From NCBI GenBank assembly GCA_046595995.1, contig JBKJNB010000113.1, forward strand, positions 1 to 55,819: DNA of 55,819 bases, written 5' to 3'. The notes under the pieces were generated by a model. It did no database searches, was not told the DNA's origin, and saw only the letters and a list, made by a program, of their open reading frames with translations. The position numbers and the translations under genes are program-made. The stretch comes from JAWXBR01 sp046595995 (GTDB lineage: Bacteria > Bacteroidota > Ignavibacteria > Kapaibacteriales > Kapaibacteriaceae). Shown here in pieces: positions 42,424 through 50,829 of the stretch. Positions within the stretch are counted from its first letter, which is position 1, and the number at the start of each line of letters is the position of its first letter.

Positions 42424-43226
42424 GCAAGCATGCAAATGTAATCACGCCAGCCTAGGCTCGGACGTTGTTTGAGGAGGTCGGTGCCCATGCGCTCGCAATG
42501 CCCGAGCATGCGTGTGCCGCCAGCAACAATAAGGGCGAGTTCCTTGCGCAGTCTCCAGGGGAGCCCTCGGTCGTGCAAGAGTGGCCTGCCTTGCTTTAGT
42601 AATGAGTCGGCAATGGTACACGCTTCGGCAATACACGAAACGTCGATGTGCTCACATGGCAGATAGTGACGTCCGCGTGGAAGATCGATGCTCAAGTCCT
42701 GCAAAAAGTTTATGATCTGCAGTGCCGTGCAAATGGCATTGGACTGACGCAGCATCGCGTCTGTGATGGGCACGCCAGACGTGCGCAGTACGAGTTCGCC
42801 TACAGGATTTGCCGAGTTTTCGCAATACATATGCACTGCATGCCAACCGTCGGGAGCGGTGAAGTCGATGTCACCACGAAATGCACTGATAAGGCGCTGT
42901 AAGGGGGCTTTGAAGTCCTGAACGCCACTTGATGCCGGCAAAGCACTAAGAGCGCGGGCAACAGGGTGTTGAGGGAAGTCGATGGGGGAAGCCGCTATGG
43001 CGTCCATACAGGCCAAGCCCCTTAGCCTGGCCCCTTTATCAGCAACAACATTGTCGAATAACCACGGCTCGTCGCCAATGTCATCGCCAACTCGCGCGAA
43101 TGCATAGACCACTGCAACAGGCGTGCGCATGTGTGCGGGAAGCAGCAACGACGCAACAGGAAAGTTCTCATAGTGCATGCGTGCAAGCCGCATGCACCAC
43201 GCCAACGCATCAGCATCACTGTCCAC
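42420..43226 (-). CDS. hpnC: Hydroxysqualene synthase HpnC
   Basis: About 268 residues, a second squalene/phytoene synthase paralogue, which converts presqualene diphosphate to hydroxysqualene. The first motif is changed to YAFARVGDDIGDE. The second motif reads LQIINFLQDLSIDLPRGRHYLP. Both are as expected for HpnC. The start is a GTG at 43226, 47 bases after the ppiD stop; the open frame extends further upstream without an ATG, so the start is uncertain. Operon order ppiD-hpnC-hpnD. Confidence 0.85.
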   Translation of the reverse strand: MDSDADALAWCMRLARMHYENFPVASLLLPAHMRTPVAVVYAFARVGDDIGDEPWLFDNVVADKGARLRGLACMDAIAASPIDFPQHPVARALSALPASSGVQDFKAPLQRLISAFRGDIDFTAPDGWHAVHMYCENSANPVGELVLRTSGVPITDAMLRQSNAICTALQIINFLQDLSIDLPRGRHYLPCEHIDVSCIAEACTIADSLLKQGRPLLHDRGLPWRLRKELALIVAGGTRMLGHCERMGTDLLKQRPSLGWRDYICMLA

Positions 43227-43273
43227 GGCATAGATGCCTCCGTCTGCTCGTGTCAGCGATGCAATGTCAATGG

Positions 43274-45442
43274 TTATTGCTGTTCCTTGTGACGTTCATC
43301 AACGATGTCTGCGTTTTCGCGCACCTTCTGATACCATATAGAGAACGACTCGTTCTTCATACGCTCTGATAGTGATGTCGAAAGTGTGCTTGCAGCGACC
43401 GCAAACTTCGACTGATCGGCGAGCGTGCGATTTGTAACCTGTGTTATAAACCAAGCACGTTCGCCTCTGATTGGACCTTCGATAGCGCTAACAGGCGTTG
43501 TGAAGAGTTTATTCGTAGCAAAAAACTCTCCGCCGTAGCCAGAAAGAACACCATTGTTCTTAACACCTTGTTGCACGACCATCTTCAGCGTAGAGTCCAT
43601 GGTATTAATTGCTGCAAATCCACGGCTCTTGATTGCGCCAGCAATCTGATCGGCAAGAGCCTTGAGCTTATCTAGTTTCTTGCGTGGCAGAAGGATTGAC
43701 TTAATCTGGTCTTTAACGTCTTCGAGTGGTTTCACGCCCGTTCCTCGTGTATCGGTTACTTGCGCAACAACGGTACCCATCGTCTTGACTTCTTTGCGCG
43801 TGACTGAGCCCTTCTCATTATCGAATGCCCATGTTGTAAGTGCGTACGAATTAAGAATCGGCTCTGTAGACTGGAACAATGCAGTCTCGAGTACCGGCAA
43901 CTTCAATTCCTTACCGACCTGCTCTATGTTGGCTCCCTCTTGAACGCGCTTCACGGCCTGCTGCGCCTGTGCACGAATGAGGTTCTTTGTCGGTTGCGAG
44001 AACATCGGCTTAACCGTGAGCTCAGAGAACTTGATTTCATCGGTCTGCTTGTCGGTGATCTTGATGATGTGGTAGCCGAACTGGGTTTCGACCGGACCTA
44101 TAACGTCGCCAACTTTGTTGCCTTCTTTAAAGAGTGCCGTCTTGAAGGGCTCGACAAGTGGACTGTTCTTGCTCATGTAATCTAGGTCGCCACCCTTTTG
44201 CTTCGAGCCCGGATCACCAGAGAACTGGAACGCTAGCAGCGAGAAGTCTTCGCCCTTGCGAACGCGAGCTAGAATCTTCTCGGCTTCAGCTTTCGACGAA
44301 TCCTTGTTGGCTCCCATCGAAATCAAGATATGGCTTGCACGGATCGACGGGTTGTCAGAACGGCGTGCGTCTAACCGCAAATACGTGATGCCGTCGGTGG
44401 TTTGGAGCGGACCAAATACTTCGCGAGGTTGTAGAGATTGCAAAGCCATCAAGAAGTTCGGATCGATTTTCGATGTTGCAGTGAAATCGCGCTCAATGCC
44501 ACTGCCGCGACTCATCTCTATCGTAAAGATCGAATCGCGCTTTTCAATTGTCGTTTGTGCATTTAAGGCTGCCTGAATCTTCGCAGAGTTCTTTACCGCA
44601 TTCTGAGTGTCCTTCAGAGCAGGCACTGCCGCAAAGGCAATGTACTTCAGACGGCGTGATGGCTTTTGCTCGTAGCCATCCTTGTGGATGTCGTAGTAGG
44701 CTTTGATATCGGCATCACTGACGCTGACTTCGGAATCTTGGATGCGATTAACGTCGATAGCAACAAAGTTTACATCGGCCGTGCTGTTCTCCATCGTGTA
44801 GTTCCACATGACGTAGTTCGGCGACACCGTGGTCGCGGCAGCCGTGACTGTAGCGTTAAGGATGTCTTGCAGTTTGTTAAAGCGCACCTGATCTTCGAGA
44901 TCCATTGGTAGAGCAAGCACCATGGCCATGCGCTTTTGGATGTCGTCTTCTGGAAGCTTTGCCGCACGCAATCGCTCGAGATACTTCTCAGGGTTGAGGA
45001 GCACTTCTTCGTAGAGAGCGCGATTGAATCCCTGCAACGAGTCCGGAAACTGGTCGCGTATTTCCTTCGGCGGATTCACGAGCAGCACTTCGCGGAGTTC
45101 GTCGGGCGAAATAACAATGCCCAGCTTCTTCGCTTCCTGCGTAAGGATAATCTCGGTAACCATGATGTCGTAGGCCTGCTGACGAATTGCTTCGTCATCG
45201 ATCTCCGCTTTAGGGTCATTTGTGCGTTGCCGCTCGACGAGTCGACGAACGCGCGCTTCATATGCTGCAACGGAGACTCTGTCGCCGTTTACGCTAAATG
45301 CGGTAATGTTCTCCGCCGATTGCCCTGAACGCTGAATCGTATCGCAGCTTGAGTCCTGAATTACCATAAAGGCAATAAACAGTACGGCGACGACGCCCAG
45401 AAGGATAGGCGAAACTTGTCTGATCTTGGTGATTGCACCCAT
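43274..45442 (-). CDS. ppiD: Periplasmic folding chaperone/prolyl isomerase PpiD-like
   Basis: About 722 residues. It has one N-terminal transmembrane anchor (~10-30, PILLGVVAVLFIAFMVI), a SurA/PpiD N-terminal helical region (~50-250) and a parvulin PPIase domain (~350-450, RASHILISMGAN … FGYHIIKITDKQ). A long C-terminal region follows (APPAG-like helices, FSIWYQKVRE). It faces the periplasm at the inner membrane and helps fold exported proteins, relevant to the many T9SS cargos here. ATG 45442 is chosen; the longer frame from 45514 would overlap the divergent gene. Confidence 0.88.
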   Translation of the reverse strand: MGAITKIRQVSPILLGVVAVLFIAFMVIQDSSCDTIQRSGQSAENITAFSVNGDRVSVAAYEARVRRLVERQRTNDPKAEIDDEAIRQQAYDIMVTEIILTQEAKKLGIVISPDELREVLLVNPPKEIRDQFPDSLQGFNRALYEEVLLNPEKYLERLRAAKLPEDDIQKRMAMVLALPMDLEDQVRFNKLQDILNATVTAAATTVSPNYVMWNYTMENSTADVNFVAIDVNRIQDSEVSVSDADIKAYYDIHKDGYEQKPSRRLKYIAFAAVPALKDTQNAVKNSAKIQAALNAQTTIEKRDSIFTIEMSRGSGIERDFTATSKIDPNFLMALQSLQPREVFGPLQTTDGITYLRLDARRSDNPSIRASHILISMGANKDSSKAEAEKILARVRKGEDFSLLAFQFSGDPGSKQKGGDLDYMSKNSPLVEPFKTALFKEGNKVGDVIGPVETQFGYHIIKITDKQTDEIKFSELTVKPMFSQPTKNLIRAQAQQAVKRVQEGANIEQVGKELKLPVLETALFQSTEPILNSYALTTWAFDNEKGSVTRKEVKTMGTVVAQVTDTRGTGVKPLEDVKDQIKSILLPRKKLDKLKALADQIAGAIKSRGFAAINTMDSTLKMVVQQGVKNNGVLSGYGGEFFATNKLFTTPVSAIEGPIRGERAWFITQVTNRTLADQSKFAVAASTLSTSLSERMKNESFSIWYQKVRENADIVDERHKEQQ

Positions 45443-45505
45443 GTGTACTCTTTTGCTGCATTTGAAACGAAAGCGCAAAAATACCACTATCCTGTAATTT
45501 ACGCT

Positions 45506-46309
45506 ATGAATCATCGCGACCTATCGTTACGGATCGTTGCAAAAGAAGACGTTCTGCTGCACGAACAGACAGACCCACAGCGGGTTGAGCGCCTCGTTCA
45601 GGTCCTACAAAACGACGCTTTTTTGCGTAATCCACCCATTGTAGCCGAGGCTGGAGGCCGATATGTCGTCCTCGACGGTGCTACACGCACCACGGCACTC
45701 TCCACCCTCGACTGCCGCCACATGGTGGTGCAGGTCGTACCGTATTCCACGCACGTAAAACTTGAAGCATGGTACCACCTGCTGCCCGAAACGACTGCGA
45801 AAGAAGTGATTAAGGGATTCGGAAGTGCGCAAGGGGCTGTTCGACTGGATGACGCACGTCGCGCTCTGGATAGTCGCGAGGCTGCTGCCGCAATCGTTGT
45901 GAATGCAAACGAAGTGTATTTGCTGAAGCCAACCACCGATGCTGCTAATAAAGCACTGCGCGACCTCGTGCATTCGTACGGCAACTTTGGCGAAGTACAC
46001 CGGATTGTTCACGACGATTTGCAAAGCGTCGTCCGCTCCGAAGAATCGGTTGGCGCTGTCGTGCTGTTTCCTCCGTGGAAACCAGAAGAGATTATACGCG
46101 CTGCAACAACAAGCGACTTGTTGCCTGCTGGCATTACGCGGCACATTATTCCCGGACGTGCTCTAAACATTAATGTGTCGCTCGATATTTTGCAGCTTGA
46201 TGCAACGATTGAAGCAAAGTCAGAATGGCTAGAGCGTTGGCTAACGCAAAAGATCTTGGCGAAAAAAGTGCGCTTCTACCACGAATCGGTGTTTGTGTTC
46301 GATGATTAA
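45506..46309 (+). CDS. ParB/sulfiredoxin-fold protein, SbnI/SerK-like
   Basis: A 267-residue soluble protein. Residues ~10-95 follow the ParB/Srx pattern (DVLLHEQTDPQRVERLVQVL … NPPIVAEAGGRYVVLDGATRTTAL), including the LDG-x-TR signature. The longer C-terminal half resembles SbnI/SerK-type free-serine kinases that share this fold, but the active-site glutamate was not established. It could equally be a DNA-binding or regulatory ParB-like protein. It is divergent from ppiD with a 63-base intergenic region. ATG 45506 is preferred over an upstream in-frame start at 45416. Confidence 0.6.
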   Translation: MNHRDLSLRIVAKEDVLLHEQTDPQRVERLVQVLQNDAFLRNPPIVAEAGGRYVVLDGATRTTALSTLDCRHMVVQVVPYSTHVKLEAWYHLLPETTAKEVIKGFGSAQGAVRLDDARRALDSREAAAAIVVNANEVYLLKPTTDAANKALRDLVHSYGNFGEVHRIVHDDLQSVVRSEESVGAVVLFPPWKPEEIIRAATTSDLLPAGITRHIIPGRALNINVSLDILQLDATIEAKSEWLERWLTQKILAKKVRFYHESVFVFDD

Positions 46310-46321
46310 ACATTGTGACAA

Positions 46322-46360
46322 TCAATTACGCGATCGTCAATTACGCGATCGTCTATTACC
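46322..46360. repeat. 15-bp tandem repeat immediately before an ATG
   Basis: Two perfect units of TCAATTACGCGATCG and a partial third (TCTATTACC) end directly at the start codon at 46361. The unit contains the palindrome CGATCG. No standard ribosome binding site is present, so the repeat makes up the translation start region. Confidence 0.85.
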
Positions 46361-47224
46361 ATGAAGACCATAGGACCTTACACCATTGACATTGTCGAGA
46401 CTGGACGCTTCGCTCTGGACGGCGGTGCGATGTTCGGCGTCGTTCCGAAACCGTTGTGGGAACGCGCGTACACGCAGTCGGATGCACGTAACCGTATTCC
46501 AATGGCCGCTAAAGCCCTGTTGTTGCGCTCTGAATCGCACACGATTCTCGTTGATACGGGCAACAGCCCCTTCATGCATGCTAAACTTCTTGATATTTAC
46601 GGCATCGACTTCGGCACGTATGACATCGAGCAGTCGCTCAGCCGACTGGGCGTGCGTGTGGAGGATGTGACCGACGTTATTCTTACACACTTGCACTTCG
46701 ATCATGCAGGCGGTGCCGTTGTGCGTAACGCAGCAGGGGAGTCAGTGCCACGCTTTCCGAATGCCTGGTACCACGTGCAGAAAGAGCACTTCGATTGGGC
46801 GGCAGCGCCGACAGAGAAAGACCGTGCGTCGTTCGTGCCCGAGATGTATTTGCCGTTGGTAGACAACGGCCGCCTTCAGTTACTGGACGGTCCGGGCGAG
46901 ATTTTTCCAATGGTTTATCTCGACCTCTCCTTTGGTCACACATCGGCGTTGCAAACCGTTCGCGTTTCGGATGGTGCATCGACCGTTTACTATCCTGCCG
47001 ACCTTATGCCTACCGGCGCTCACATCGGCATTGCATACGGCATGGGGTACGACAACTTTCCGCTTACAACAATGGCAGAAAAAAAACATGTGCTGCCAAT
47101 GATTATCGATGAGCAATGGCTTGTCGTATTTGAGCACGACGCACTACGGCAGGCAGCAGGCGTCATCATGGGTGAAAAGGGTGCAACACTTGGACCCGAC
47201 ATCACCATCACCGATGTTCAGTAA
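46361..47224 (+). CDS. Metallo-beta-lactamase-fold hydrolase
   Basis: A 287-residue soluble member of the MBL superfamily. Metal ligands: H110, H112, D114, H115 (THLHFDHAGG), H193 (FGHTSA), D214 (YPADLMPT) and H259 (VFEHDA), a complete binuclear zinc set. It resembles lactonase/hydrolase-type family members; the substrate is not evident. The 15-bp repeats lie just before the ATG. A 14-base direct repeat (CACCGATGTTCAGT) spans its end and the region before the next gene (47209 and 47247), which may be a small duplication. Confidence 0.88.
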   Translation: MKTIGPYTIDIVETGRFALDGGAMFGVVPKPLWERAYTQSDARNRIPMAAKALLLRSESHTILVDTGNSPFMHAKLLDIYGIDFGTYDIEQSLSRLGVRVEDVTDVILTHLHFDHAGGAVVRNAAGESVPRFPNAWYHVQKEHFDWAAAPTEKDRASFVPEMYLPLVDNGRLQLLDGPGEIFPMVYLDLSFGHTSALQTVRVSDGASTVYYPADLMPTGAHIGIAYGMGYDNFPLTTMAEKKHVLPMIIDEQWLVVFEHDALRQAAGVIMGEKGATLGPDITITDVQ

Positions 47225-47278
47225 TCGCTTCCATGTTTAGCAGATGCACCGATGTTCAGTGAATACCAGGAACGCACG

Positions 47279-47602
47279 ATGAACGGCGTGCGTTGGATAC
47301 GCCTATGTCGTTCGATTGATGTTGTTGAGCGAAGGGGCTTTCGCGTTGAGCTCGACTGGGACCATGACATTGCGCTATTCCGTGTGGAAGGCATAGCTCG
47401 CGCCGTAAGCAATGTGTGTCCGCACAAACGCGCTGCAATGATTTACGACGGCTTTATCGAAAACGGTACCATACGGTGTCCGTTACATGGCTGGACGTAT
47501 GACATCTGTACGGGTGAGCCGCTTCTTGGCTCGAGCAAACTCGCTGTGTATCGTGTACTCGAGGAGGCGGACTGGGTATGGGTAAGCCTCGACGACGCCT
47601 AA
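47279..47602 (+). CDS. Rieske [2Fe-2S] ferredoxin-like protein
   Basis: A 107-residue single-domain Rieske protein. Ligands are C47-x-H49 (CPHKR) and C67-x2-H70 (CPLHGW), spaced as in the NirD/ferredoxin-type members of oxygenase systems. ATG 47279 is preferred, with AGGA eight bases upstream; the ATG at 47252 sits in a direct repeat. It follows the MBL gene and may be co-transcribed. It would transfer electrons to an unknown partner enzyme. Confidence 0.88.
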   Translation: MNGVRWIRLCRSIDVVERRGFRVELDWDHDIALFRVEGIARAVSNVCPHKRAAMIYDGFIENGTIRCPLHGWTYDICTGEPLLGSSKLAVYRVLEEADWVWVSLDDA

Positions 47603-47615
47603 CGCGACCCTCTCG

Positions 47616-48338
47616 TTACTTCGGCGGTACAATGGTGATATGCACTGGCGTATTCGGTGGCACGAGTGAATCACCTTCAGGATGCTGGTAGATAACGGAG
47701 TTCGGATCGAACGAATCGTTTTCCTTCATCGTAACCTTTCCTAACATCAGACCCGACTGCTCAAGAACAGCTTTCGCTTCTTCCAAGGTGAGTCCGCGTA
47801 CATCCGGCGTATGCACTCCATTCGAACCTTGCGAAATAACGAGCGTCACCGATGAGCCCGCTGGCACGTCGCTATTCGGCGTAACGCTCTGACTTATAAT
47901 TCTGTGTTGTTCTACGCTGTCGCTGAATTCAAATGCAACGTCGGCTACTTGCAGGCCCGTGCGCATGAGAGCAAGGCGTGCATCGCGCAATGTGAGCCCC
48001 CTAATAGAAGGCATCCGAACGGTCTCGATGCCTCGACTTACCGTCATATACACGCGACGTCCGCTCTTCACCTGCGCGCCCGCATACGGCATCTGCGACA
48101 TCACACGTCCCTTCGGCACCTTCTCACTGTACTGTAACCGAGGCTCCATTACCTGCAGCTCTAACGCCCGCAATGTAGACGTCGCAAGCTCGACATCCTT
48201 GCCAGCAAGATTGGGGACTGCCACAACAGGCGACGCCTGCACGATGGCAGGCAGCACGAAGCGGTCGCCAATAATGAGCAACGCCAATGCACCCAGCACC
48301 CACAGGCCAACGATAAAGCCAACGCGTTTCCAAGACAT
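47616..48338 (-). CDS. Membrane-anchored protein with three PASTA domains
   Basis: About 240 residues: one N-terminal transmembrane helix (~6-26), then three PASTA repeats (VVAVPNLAGKDVELATSTL…; VRMPSIRGLTLRDARLALM…; VHTPDVRGLTLEEAKAVLE…). There is no kinase or transpeptidase domain. PASTA repeats bind peptidoglycan or muropeptides in kinases and PBPs; here the protein probably scaffolds cell-wall work in the periplasm. ATG 48338 gives a compact start before the helix. It is divergent from nrnA and convergent with the Rieske gene. Confidence 0.88.
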   Translation of the reverse strand: MSWKRVGFIVGLWVLGALALLIIGDRFVLPAIVQASPVVAVPNLAGKDVELATSTLRALELQVMEPRLQYSEKVPKGRVMSQMPYAGAQVKSGRRVYMTVSRGIETVRMPSIRGLTLRDARLALMRTGLQVADVAFEFSDSVEQHRIISQSVTPNSDVPAGSSVTLVISQGSNGVHTPDVRGLTLEEAKAVLEQSGLMLGKVTMKENDSFDPNSVIYQHPEGDSLVPPNTPVHITIVPPK

Positions 48339-48397
48339 GGGCGAAGATACCGACAGCCGCTTCGCGCTCCAACCACGCGAATGTGGTATTGTTGGCA

Positions 48398-49396
48398 ATG
48401 GAGCATTTATACAAGCAGACCGCAGACGCCTTAGGAAGGGCTCAGTCGGTTGTGATTACAGCGCATATCAATCCTGACGGCGATGCGGTGGGCAGTGCGC
48501 TGGGGTTGTACCATGCGTTAACGACTATGGGCAAACATGTGCGCGTGATTATGCCAACGCCTGTGCCTGGCACCATGTGTTGGATGCCCGGCATGGATGT
48601 CGTGGAAGTCTTCGGCGTGAATCCGACGATTACATTTGGCGATGCCGATACGATTGTTGTGCTCGATCTTAACTCCGTATCGCGTTTGAAAGACCTAGGA
48701 GTGTTGATTACGTCGACGCGAGCGGCGACGAACATTCGCATTGTTAACATCGACCATCACACAGAGCCCGAAGATTTTGCTGATGTGCAATTGGTAGATA
48801 CATCGGCTGCCGCAACATGTCAGATACTCGTGCAGGTGATTGCACTCATGACGAATGCGCCTTTGTCCGCCGACGCTGCAACATGTTTGTACACGGGTAT
48901 CATGACCGATACCGGGTGCTTCCATTTTCCGCGTACAACTGCGTCGCTGCACCGGTACGTGGCCGACCTTATCGATGCCGGCGCCGACCCGGTGAGTATC
49001 TATGACAACATGTACAATCATTCACCCGTCGCCCGTATGCGCATGCTCGGCTATGCGTTATCGTCGATGAGTACACATCACGACGGCAGGTTGTGTGCGA
49101 TGGTTATCGAGCAGAAAGATCTTCTTCGATTCGGATGTACAACCGACGATGTAGAGGGCTACGTACACAACACGCTTGCTGTTGATGGCGTAGAGATTGG
49201 CGTGCTGCTCGTCGAGTTGCCGAACGAAGTAAAGTGTTCGTTCAGATCGAAGGGCAATGTGTATGTGAACGAGCTGGCAAAGAAGTTTGGCGGCGGTGGA
49301 CACGTTTATGCAGCGGGTGCCCGCGTGAAGAACGCGAGCGTAAACGAGGTGCTGGCATCAGTTATCGAATCGAGCGCGTCGGCGCTAGGGCATTAG
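48398..49396 (+). CDS. nrnA: DHH-family nanoRNase/pAp phosphatase NrnA
   Basis: About 332 residues. DHH motifs are present: HINPDGDAVGS near residue 23, a central VLDLNS, and NIDHHTEP. The DHHA1 RNA-binding end carries FGGGGHVYAAGA. This family degrades oligoribonucleotides of 2-5 nucleotides and dephosphorylates pAp. ATG 48398 precedes MEHLYKQTAD, with an upstream alternative at 48383. The neighbouring PASTA gene is divergent, 59 bases away. Confidence 0.9.
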   Translation: MEHLYKQTADALGRAQSVVITAHINPDGDAVGSALGLYHALTTMGKHVRVIMPTPVPGTMCWMPGMDVVEVFGVNPTITFGDADTIVVLDLNSVSRLKDLGVLITSTRAATNIRIVNIDHHTEPEDFADVQLVDTSAAATCQILVQVIALMTNAPLSADAATCLYTGIMTDTGCFHFPRTTASLHRYVADLIDAGADPVSIYDNMYNHSPVARMRMLGYALSSMSTHHDGRLCAMVIEQKDLLRFGCTTDDVEGYVHNTLAVDGVEIGVLLVELPNEVKCSFRSKGNVYVNELAKKFGGGGHVYAAGARVKNASVNEVLASVIESSASALGH

Positions 49397-49429
49397 TGCA
49401 AGGCGTTCATTCGCATCAGCCCTTGGCCA

Positions 49430-50734
49430 TTAGATCAACGAGTTTATAATGTTCACCGCATCGTCGATCTGTTCGCGTGTGATGTTCAGCGGTGGACGCA
49501 ATCGCACCGAACGTTTTCCGCAACCGACCATAATTAGCCCCTTGTCGTAAGCCCCTTTCACAAAGGCATTTCGGCCTTCGGGCGTCGGCATGTCGAAGGC
49601 ACAAAAGAGTCCACGTCCGCGCGCATTGTCGATATGCGCAATGCGCTCCTGCAGATACGCGCCCTGCTTGGCAGCGTTTTCAACCAGTCGCTCTTCGTCG
49701 ATGATTTCGAGGTACTTCGTTGCGCGCACCATGTCTACAAGAGAGCCACCCCAAGTCGAGTTAATGCGACTTGGTACTACAAATGCGTTGTCGTGTACTT
49801 CCGATACTCGATCACTGACGAGGATGCCGCAGACCTGCATCTTCTTGCCAAAGGTCATGATGTCGGGGTTGACTCCAATACCCTCATGCGCCCACATGCT
49901 ACCGGTGAGGCCAACACCTGTCTGCACTTCGTCGAAGATCAGCAGGCAGTCGTTTTCGTTGGCGAGTTCGCGGAGGGCGCGAAAGAATTCTGGACGAAAA
50001 TGATTGTCGCCACCTTCGCCCTGTATGGGCTCGATAATAATTGCTGCAATGTTGTCTACGTCGTCGATGAACGCCTGCTTCATTTGCTGAATGGCAAACG
50101 CCTCCGCCGATATCACGCGTTCGAGCACCTCATCGGTAATCGGAAACGACAGCGTAGGGGGCTGGATACGGGGCCACGCGAACTGGGGGAAGTATTGCGT
50201 CTTGCTCGGGTCTGTGTTCGTAAGCGACAGGGCATACCCCGAGCGTCCGTGGAAGGCACGTTCGAAGTGGATGATGCTGTGTCCGCGCTCCGTGAGGTGA
50301 CCCTTTGCAATGTTCTTGCGGACTTTCCAGTCGAAGGCAACTTTTAACGCATTCTCTACGGCAAGGGTGCCACCGTCGATGTAGAATGCATAGCGGAAGT
50401 GGTCGGGGATGGCCAATTCGCGAAACGTCTTGGCAAACGTGGCCAGGTGGACGTTATAGATGTCGGAGTTCGATGGTTTGTTCAGCGCGACATGCCCAAG
50501 GAACTCTATAAAGACAGGGTCCGTCATGCGCGCGTGATTCATGCCAATCGGCATCGAGGCAATACACGTAAAGAAGTCTAAATACTCCTTACCAGTGCGC
50601 TGCTCGACGAGATAGGCCCCGTGACTTCGCTCTAAATCGAGGATGTGGTCAAAACCATCCACGAGCATGTTGATACGGAGCTCAGAAAGCACGTTTTCGG
50701 GCTGAACGGCGAAGCGGGGGGTGTACAAGGGCAT
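49430..50734 (-). CDS. lat: L-lysine 6-aminotransferase
   Basis: About 434 residues, a class III PLP aminotransferase. The region around the PLP lysine reads TFGKKMQVCG (K297/298), matching the LAT signature FGKKxQVCG. FDEVQTGVG carries the cofactor aspartate, and IEPIQGEGGDNHFRPEFF is the substrate-gating segment. NSTWGGSLVDMVR follows. It transfers the epsilon-amino group of lysine to 2-oxoglutarate, giving allysine/piperideine carboxylate in lysine catabolism. ATG 50734 begins MPLYTPRF, as in the family; the frame continues upstream to 50941 without support. Divergent from the next gene. Confidence 0.92.
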   Translation of the reverse strand: MPLYTPRFAVQPENVLSELRINMLVDGFDHILDLERSHGAYLVEQRTGKEYLDFFTCIASMPIGMNHARMTDPVFIEFLGHVALNKPSNSDIYNVHLATFAKTFRELAIPDHFRYAFYIDGGTLAVENALKVAFDWKVRKNIAKGHLTERGHSIIHFERAFHGRSGYALSLTNTDPSKTQYFPQFAWPRIQPPTLSFPITDEVLERVISAEAFAIQQMKQAFIDDVDNIAAIIIEPIQGEGGDNHFRPEFFRALRELANENDCLLIFDEVQTGVGLTGSMWAHEGIGVNPDIMTFGKKMQVCGILVSDRVSEVHDNAFVVPSRINSTWGGSLVDMVRATKYLEIIDEERLVENAAKQGAYLQERIAHIDNARGRGLFCAFDMPTPEGRNAFVKGAYDKGLIMVGCGKRSVRLRPPLNITREQIDDAVNIINSLI

Positions 50735-50829
50735 GTTCAAAGTTAACGCTTCAGTGTCGTATATTCGGCGGTTCTGGTAGTAAGGCAAGCAGCATAAAAA
50801 TTGATCATCCACCGGGGATAGGAGAATAC

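Noticed and set aside
46361..47602. MBL hydrolase and Rieske protein as one known oxygenase pathway
   Set aside because: No oxygenase or reductase component is adjacent, so a specific pathway cannot be supported.
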